From Branchiostoma floridae (Eukaryota; Chordata; Leptocardii; Amphioxiformes; Branchiostomatidae): a stretch of 64,000 bases of DNA. Position numbers and translations under genes: made by a program. The stretch spans positions 116,751-180,750 of the forward strand of contig NW_023365757.1 of assembly GCF_000003815.2 (NCBI RefSeq), written 5' to 3'. This document shows, in pieces, positions 58,863 through 64,000 of the stretch. The notes under the pieces are model-generated. The model had not been told where the DNA came from and searched no databases. It was given only the letters and a program-made list of their open reading frames with translations. Positions within the stretch are counted from its first letter, which is position 1. Each line of letters starts with the position of its first letter.

Positions 58863-60530
58863 CAGGTTGTTTCGCAACAAAGTCACTTCGCAACCGTCAG
58901 TTCGTAACAAGGCAAGTCTTTTCGCAACAAGGTACAAGTCGTTTCGCAATATTTGAATGTTATTAAGCTTGATAGCCTAATAGTAATAGAAATCGTATTC
59001 TTAAAATGGTTATGCTCTTACCTGTGCACGCCGCGTACTCGAAACTGTACCGGTGTGGCAGCGATTTCGCCCCCCCGGGGGGCGAGATCACTAGCGTTTT
59101 CGCCCCCCTTTAGCGTTTTCGCCCCCCCCCCCCCAGAACATTACTAGTATTCCTCGGAGGGGTCTTAAGAGCAGCTGGTTACTACATATTAGGTGCGCTA
59201 CCTGGTACTATACTGCACCTGGGAGTAACATAGTTGGTGTGTTACCTGGTACCTATATGGCACCTTATTACCGTAAGATGCCATACCTTGTTCGGTGCAA
59301 ACACTACATTGAAAAGACAATTTTTTTTTGCAGCTGACATGGCAGAGGTGGCATAGAAAACAATGCTATTGTGAACGTATAAATCAACACTGTCTATGGT
59401 ACGGAATACGTCAGCTATATGTTTTCAATTTGTCACAGTATTTTCTTTCTTGTGCAGAAAACATTTCCAAAGCACTAAGAAAAACACAATTGAATAATAG
59501 TTTCTCATTATAAACACTATCTACGCACAAGTTCATATACCTGTTGCTAAATGCTACAAAAAACTGGTAAAGTACCAGTCTTAAGAAACACGGGTAAAAC
59601 ACCAGTTCCTAAATACTAGAAAAACAGTCATATTGGAGGTGAAGATATCCATAGGGTAGGTGCATATAACGTACCAGTTTCTAAATACTAGAAAAACAGT
59701 CATATTGAAGGTGAAGATACCCCTTGGCCAGGTGCATACACCATAATGTGCATTATTCTAATGAATACCTTATTTGCATAATCAATAAAGACATGGCATA
59801 GTTCTTTTGTGGTCAATTCATAATAGAGACTTCATATTGGAGATATATAGGTTGCTTGAGGACAGGTGAATACAATTAAATATATCTCATGTCGAGACTC
59901 AGGTACATGCAATAAAGGGAATACAAGGGACCCAACCCTCCTTGTCTGAAACAAGTTCAACTATCTTATTGCCATGTACTTACGTTAATATTGATACTAT
60001 GGATGGAGTTATGTATCAACCTCGTGTACTTATATCATTCTGAAACTGCATTGTGTGATTTATACCAATCAACTTCTAAAATATCATGTAAACCCGTTTT
60101 TTTGGGGGGGGGCCAAATCGCTAAAGGGGGGCGAGGTAGGGGGGCGAGATCACTAGCCGGGGAGGGCGAGATCGCTAGTGATTTCGCCCCGGGGGGGCGA
60201 GATCGCTAGTGATTTCGCCCCCGGGGGGGGCGAGATCACGGGGGGGCGAGAACGCTGTCACACCGGCCAGCGTATGAAAATCATCGGGCTGTCAGGGCCG
60301 TGCGGCCCCATGCTCCTCTGCCGCCGGGGTTGTCTTTCGCACCCGGTAAGATTTTTACGCAGTAGGAGTATAATTATGTTAGGAATAAGATTTCTAATAC
60401 TACATTGTATTAGGCTATCAAGATTGATTAATAGCATTTAAATATTGCGAAACAACTGTACCTTGTTGCGAAAGGACTTGCCTTGTTGCGAACTGACGGT
60501 TGCGAACTGGCATTGTTGCAAAACAACCTG
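58863..60530. mobile_element. 1.67-kb inverted-repeat element in P6 intron 4
   Basis: CAGGTTGTTTCGCAACAA at the left mirrors TTGTTGCAAAACAACCTG at the right. TTA stands on both sides (58860-58862, 60531-60533). The arms run about 90 bases at high similarity (to 58953 and from 60441) and further in degenerate form, built from repeated TTCGCAACAAGG motifs. No transposase; the centre is another inverted-repeat element (59050-60266). The TTA flanks could be a 3-bp target duplication of PIF/Harbinger type, but this is uncertain. Confidence 0.8.
59050..60266. mobile_element. Nested element with G-rich inverted termini
   Basis: CCGGTGTGGCAGCGATTTCGC at the left mirrors GCGAGAACGCTGTCACACCGG at the right. 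Next to both ends are repeated GGGGGGCGAGATCGCTAG / CTAGTGATTTCGCCCC blocks with runs of 6-13 G or C. The interior 59150-60090 is AT-rich with a repeated ACTAGAAAAACAGTCATATTG phrase (59617 and 59687). Confidence 0.65.
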
Positions 60531-60894
60531 TTACCTTCATTTCTCCAGGTCAGCCCTGAAGCTGTGTGGCCGGTGCAAGCTGACCCGCTACTGCAGCCGT
60601 GACTGTCAGATACAACACTGGTCTGTCGGACACAAGAAGTGCCGTGGGCATGATGCATACACTGACGATGGACCAAGCCCCTTTTACAAATTTTGCAAGT
60701 TCATGGCAGATGATGCGATAGCACAGGCACGTGCGCGTGCAAAATAATCGTTTTTACTACTTCTGGTCGCTTGATTCCGCAACAGGCATATGAAATGTAT
60801 CAAACAATAAGTGACAATTTAAAATGTTGCTAAACTTGAAGCGTTTATCTATTGTCATGGTGCTTATATCCATATACGTATGTATAAGGTCATT

Positions 60895-63800
60895 TTTTAG
60901 GTGGCGCCCTGTAGCGGGCGGCCGCGGCTGTTATACCTCCGCCCTACAGAGGCGCTACGGTGTCTTCAACCGTTTTCTACTCATCACTAATGTGCAATAT
61001 ATGTGTTAGTGTTACTGTCTGCTGTTTGTATACGTTATCCAAGGCATCTTATACCGCTTGGGACTGGATCTCCGAAGGTTTATCGCCGATCAGCTACGCC
61101 GCGTCTGAAAATGGCGTCCACTGGAATCCGTTGTTACTCACGTGAATTTCTCCAAAGCTTACGTCGAACGACCAACCCGATCCAGCCACACGCCAAGAGG
61201 TCCCTGCTTGCTCACGGATTGCTTCGTCGCTGTCGACCCCGAGGAAGTAAGGCAGGTAGAACTTTTATGAGAAACATCCCTACCATTGTTGGGCATCGCC
61301 CACCCCATTCCCTACAAGGCGTTCTGTCATGCAAATCTGTCAGTGGTTTGCATTCCTACCAGGATGCCATCAACATCAACAACCGGCCAAGGCACCTGCG
61401 TCCCATCAGACATGATCACGTCAAGTGTCCCAAGCCCAATGGTATGCCAAGTATTTTGCTGACGAACACTCGTTCACTGGTAAACAAACTTGACGAGTTT
61501 AGCCTTGTACTTTCCTCCTGCAAATCTGATATTGCTGTCGTAACTGAGACGTGGTTTTCTGAGGAACTGCCAGAGGAAGCAACAGCTATTGACGGCTACA
61601 GTTTGTTCCGCAAAGACCGTCAAGGAAAGAGAGGCGGCGGAGTAGCTGTTTATGTAAGGAACTCTATAACAGCGAAACCTGCCAACGTCGTCGTACCTGC
61701 TGAACTGGAATGTGTATGGATACACCTCCGCCCTCCTTGGCTCCCTCGAGAGGTCACATCTGTTGCACTCTGTGCGGTGTACAACCCTCCAGCGTCACCC
61801 AATGAGAACGCGTTACTCGACCACCTGTCGCAATCGATGGACGCAACAAGAAACTCCCACCCAGACATTGGTTTCCTAGTGTTAGGTGACCTGAATCGCC
61901 TAGACTCCAGCCACCTTTGCCGAAACCATTCGTTGCAACAGGTTGTAGACATCCCCACGCGTGGCAACGCAGTCTTAGACCAGATACTGACAAACTTGTG
62001 TGAATTTTATAGACCATCAACCACAGCACCTCCTGTCGGTAATAGTGACCACAACTGTGTTTTACTATCCGGAGAACGTAGACAGCTGCCAAACAACAAG
62101 CGAAAGAAAGTGGTGCGGCCTATGCGCGACTCCGATCTCAGGGCCTTTGGATCCTGGATAACGTCACACACCTGGGATGAAGTCTTTGAGGCAACCAGCA
62201 CTGAGAATAAGTGCACTACCTTCTACGAAACTTTGAACCGGGCCATTGAAAAGTTCCTTCCAACCAAAACTGTGCGCCTTCACTGTAGGGACAAACCTTG
62301 GGTAACGCCAATCATAAAGTCGTTGATTTTCAAACGACAGCAGGCTTTCATCAAGGGGAACACCTGCCTATGGAAACGCTACAGGAACAAGATAGTGCGA
62401 GAGATCTCCCTGACTAAGAAGAAGCACTACCATGACATCTTAAGTCTGCAGACCCAAAGAAATGGTATCAAAACATCAAACAAATGGCAAATATACGCAG
62501 TGACTCCTCCGCCATTGAAGTTCCTGGCCTGGATCCCGCCTCAACCCAGACTGTTGCCAACGCCATCAGCCAACACCTGGCGTCTGCGTCCCAGCTGTTC
62601 CCGCCGTTATCCCTGGAGGATTTACCATCGTTCCTGCCTGCCCCTGGTCCTCCCCCTCAAGTCACGGTGTGGGACATGTACCACCGGCTCCACAGAGTAA
62701 AGCTGGGCAAGGCATCTGGGGTGGACGGCATTTCTGCGCGGTTGGTGAGAGAATTCGCCTTTGAACTCAGTCTGCCCGTTAGTGACATCTTCAACTCGTC
62801 TCTCCAGGAAGGGTATGTGCCCTCGGTGTGGAAGATGGCTGATGTCGTACCTGTTCCGAAGGAGAAACCAGCACGTCTTGAAAAGCTCCGCCCGATATCC
62901 CTGACACCCATCTTCGCCAAGGTCTGCGAGGGTTTTGTCACGGATTGGTGTTTAAGCGACATACTACCAGCTATATGTATAGACCCCCGTCAGTATGGAT
63001 CGCTCAAGGGCAAATCCACCACGCATTATCTAACCAGCTTAATGCATCACTTGGCAAGTACAACAGACAAGCCTGGCTTCTGTAACACCCTCGTCCTGAC
63101 TGACTTCACACGCGCTTTTGATCGTGTGCACCACCTGACCGCAGTCTCCAAACTTCTGGACCTAGGCGTCAGACGTTCCATCATTCCCTGGGTATGCGCC
63201 TTTCTATCGAATCGTCAACAGCGCGTGAAGTACCGACAAGTTGTGTCCGACTGGGAAACGCTTACTTGTGGCGTACCGCAAGGAACCAAGTTGGGTCCCC
63301 TGGTGTTTCTCGCGCTCATAAATGACGCATCACCGGTGAGTGAAGACTCAGCCGAGACTTGGAAGTATGTTGATGACATGTCGTTGTCGGAGGCAAGGCA
63401 CGTTACACATGACTCCACGGTGCAAACTGACGTGGATAATCTCGTTCATTGGACAGAAGCCAACTACATGCAACTGAACCCCTCCAAGTGCATAGTACTG
63501 CTCATATGCTTCATGCGAAACCCTCCTCCCCCACCTGTAGTGACTGTTAAGTCAACAACACTTGAAGTCGTTGAATTCGCGAAGATCCTAGGGGTGATCT
63601 TTCAAGCTAACCTTAAGTGGGACATCCACGTCAACATGATGGTCAGCAAAGGCAGCCGCAGGCTGTACCTGTTACGGGTATTGAAGAGACATGGTCTGGA
63701 CTCTAGTGACTTGACATTAGTGTTCTGTGGATTTATAAGACCAATCTTAGAATACGCGTGTCCGGTATGGCACCCTGGAATCACTAGTGCCCAGTCCAGG

Positions 63801-64000
63801 GCCATAGAGAACGTACAAAAAAGAGCTTGCCGCATGATTCTAGGTTCCACCTATGTTAGTTACGACATGGCTCTAGACCAGTTGTCCCTTCCGTCTCTGT
63901 GCAACAGACGGCACGAACTCTGTACAAAGTTTGGTACCTCTTTGCTGAGCTCCTCATCTTTCTCAAAATGGCTACCGCCAAACCGTGTGAGCCTGCATGG
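60895..64000 (+). mobile_element. Non-LTR retrotransposon (CR1/L2-like), 5' part, runs off the window
   Basis: Starts about 150 bases after the P6 stop, where similarity to the P5 3' flank ends, with a GC-rich leader containing GGCGCCCTGTAGCGGGCGG and its partial complement. Carries an AP endonuclease and a reverse transcriptase in one polyprotein order, no second ORF upstream in view. The clade call is by overall look of the RT and is not firm. Confidence 0.85.
61111..64000 (+). pseudogene. LINE polyprotein: endonuclease and reverse transcriptase, one frameshift
   Basis: The best start is AAAATGG at 61111. Frame 1 is open to 62700 and carries the AP endonuclease: LLTNTRSLVNK, VVTETWF (catalytic Glu), RGGGVAVYVRN, VLGDLN and NSDHNCVLL (catalytic SDH). 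From 62448 the next frame takes over without a stop to the window end. It begins ADPKKWYQNI, then ASGVDGIS, RPISL, VLTDFTRAFDRVHH, GVPQGTKLGPL, the catalytic YVDDMS, and the thumb region LGVIFQANLKW. One base too many close before 62448 explains the switch. All catalytic residues are otherwise present, so the copy is young; the frameshift makes it inactive unless it is a sequencing error. It is incomplete at the right edge. Confidence 0.88.

Larger units (their letters stand above)
55854..60747 (+). pseudogene. Ankyrin-repeat/MYND paralogue P6 with exon-1 frameshift
   Basis: Exons: 55854-55942, 57422-57598, 58016-58190, 58548-58649, 60549-60747. Exon 1 is 89 bases where P5 has 91: GCTGCTGAACGG lacks two bases of P5 GCTGCTGAGAACGG, so the original frame stops after about 23 codons. 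All later exons are open and spliceable ([77 protein letters not shown], tail ARARAK). An in-frame ATG at 55927, near the end of exon 1, could start a protein lacking only the first half-repeat, so the gene may still be used. Intron 3 has a GC donor (58191). Intron 4 carries a 1.67-kb transposon. A LINE begins about 150 bases after the stop, cutting off the ancestral 3' untranslated region. Confidence 0.85.

Overview
This is a piece of a metazoan nuclear genome. It has spliced genes with short exons, GT-AG and some GC-AG introns, polyadenylation signals, dense foldback transposons, hAT-like elements and non-LTR retrotransposons, and four assembly gaps. The mix of tandem ankyrin-MYND genes and very dense foldback MITEs looks like a lancelet (Branchiostoma); that species guess is inference from general knowledge. 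Almost everything codes on the + strand. The possible exception is the last exon of a minus-strand gene at the left edge (25-127).

The backbone is a head-to-tail array of six paralogous five-exon genes, here called P1 to P6: P1 1671-24162, P2 26309-30589, P3 32803-37229, P4 39654-44361, P5 46192-53873 and P6 55854-60747. Each encodes about 250-270 residues: four ankyrin repeats, a short linker and a C-terminal MYND zinc finger. Intron phases are 1,1,2,2 in every copy. I reconstructed all exons; P1-P5 join in frame without a stop. P6 has a 2-base deletion in exon 1. Exon 1 and the C-terminal tail sort the genes into neighbouring pairs (P1/P2, P3/P4, P5/P6), and leftover exon-5 tails downstream of P3 and P5 record unequal exchange. 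Each copy has a CACGTGAC E-box 80-112 bases upstream of its ATG.

P1 has an intron of about 18.8 kb (3780-22564). It holds a 1.76-kb hAT-like element with a target duplication (5442-7202), degenerate repeats, and an 8.16-kb unit (14347-22505). That unit is bounded by short inverted repeats and arrays of subterminal iterons, and carries a six-exon gene for a 1454-residue protein. The protein has a CCHC zinc finger, a Cys-rich cluster, a D-x2-H-x2-K signature, a SAP motif and an NHL-type propeller repeat. I read this as a candidate autonomous DNA transposon of unfamiliar architecture, or a gene captured by one. It is the most novel thing in the window.

The introns and intergenic spaces are packed with foldback MITEs of several families. 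Many have readable 9-bp target duplications, and three are nested into nearly the same site at the end of another MITE. P6 intron 4 contains a 1.67-kb inverted-repeat element with a second, very G-rich inverted-repeat element inside it. The right edge (about 60895-64000) is a CR1/L2-like LINE with endonuclease and reverse transcriptase, separated by one frameshift.
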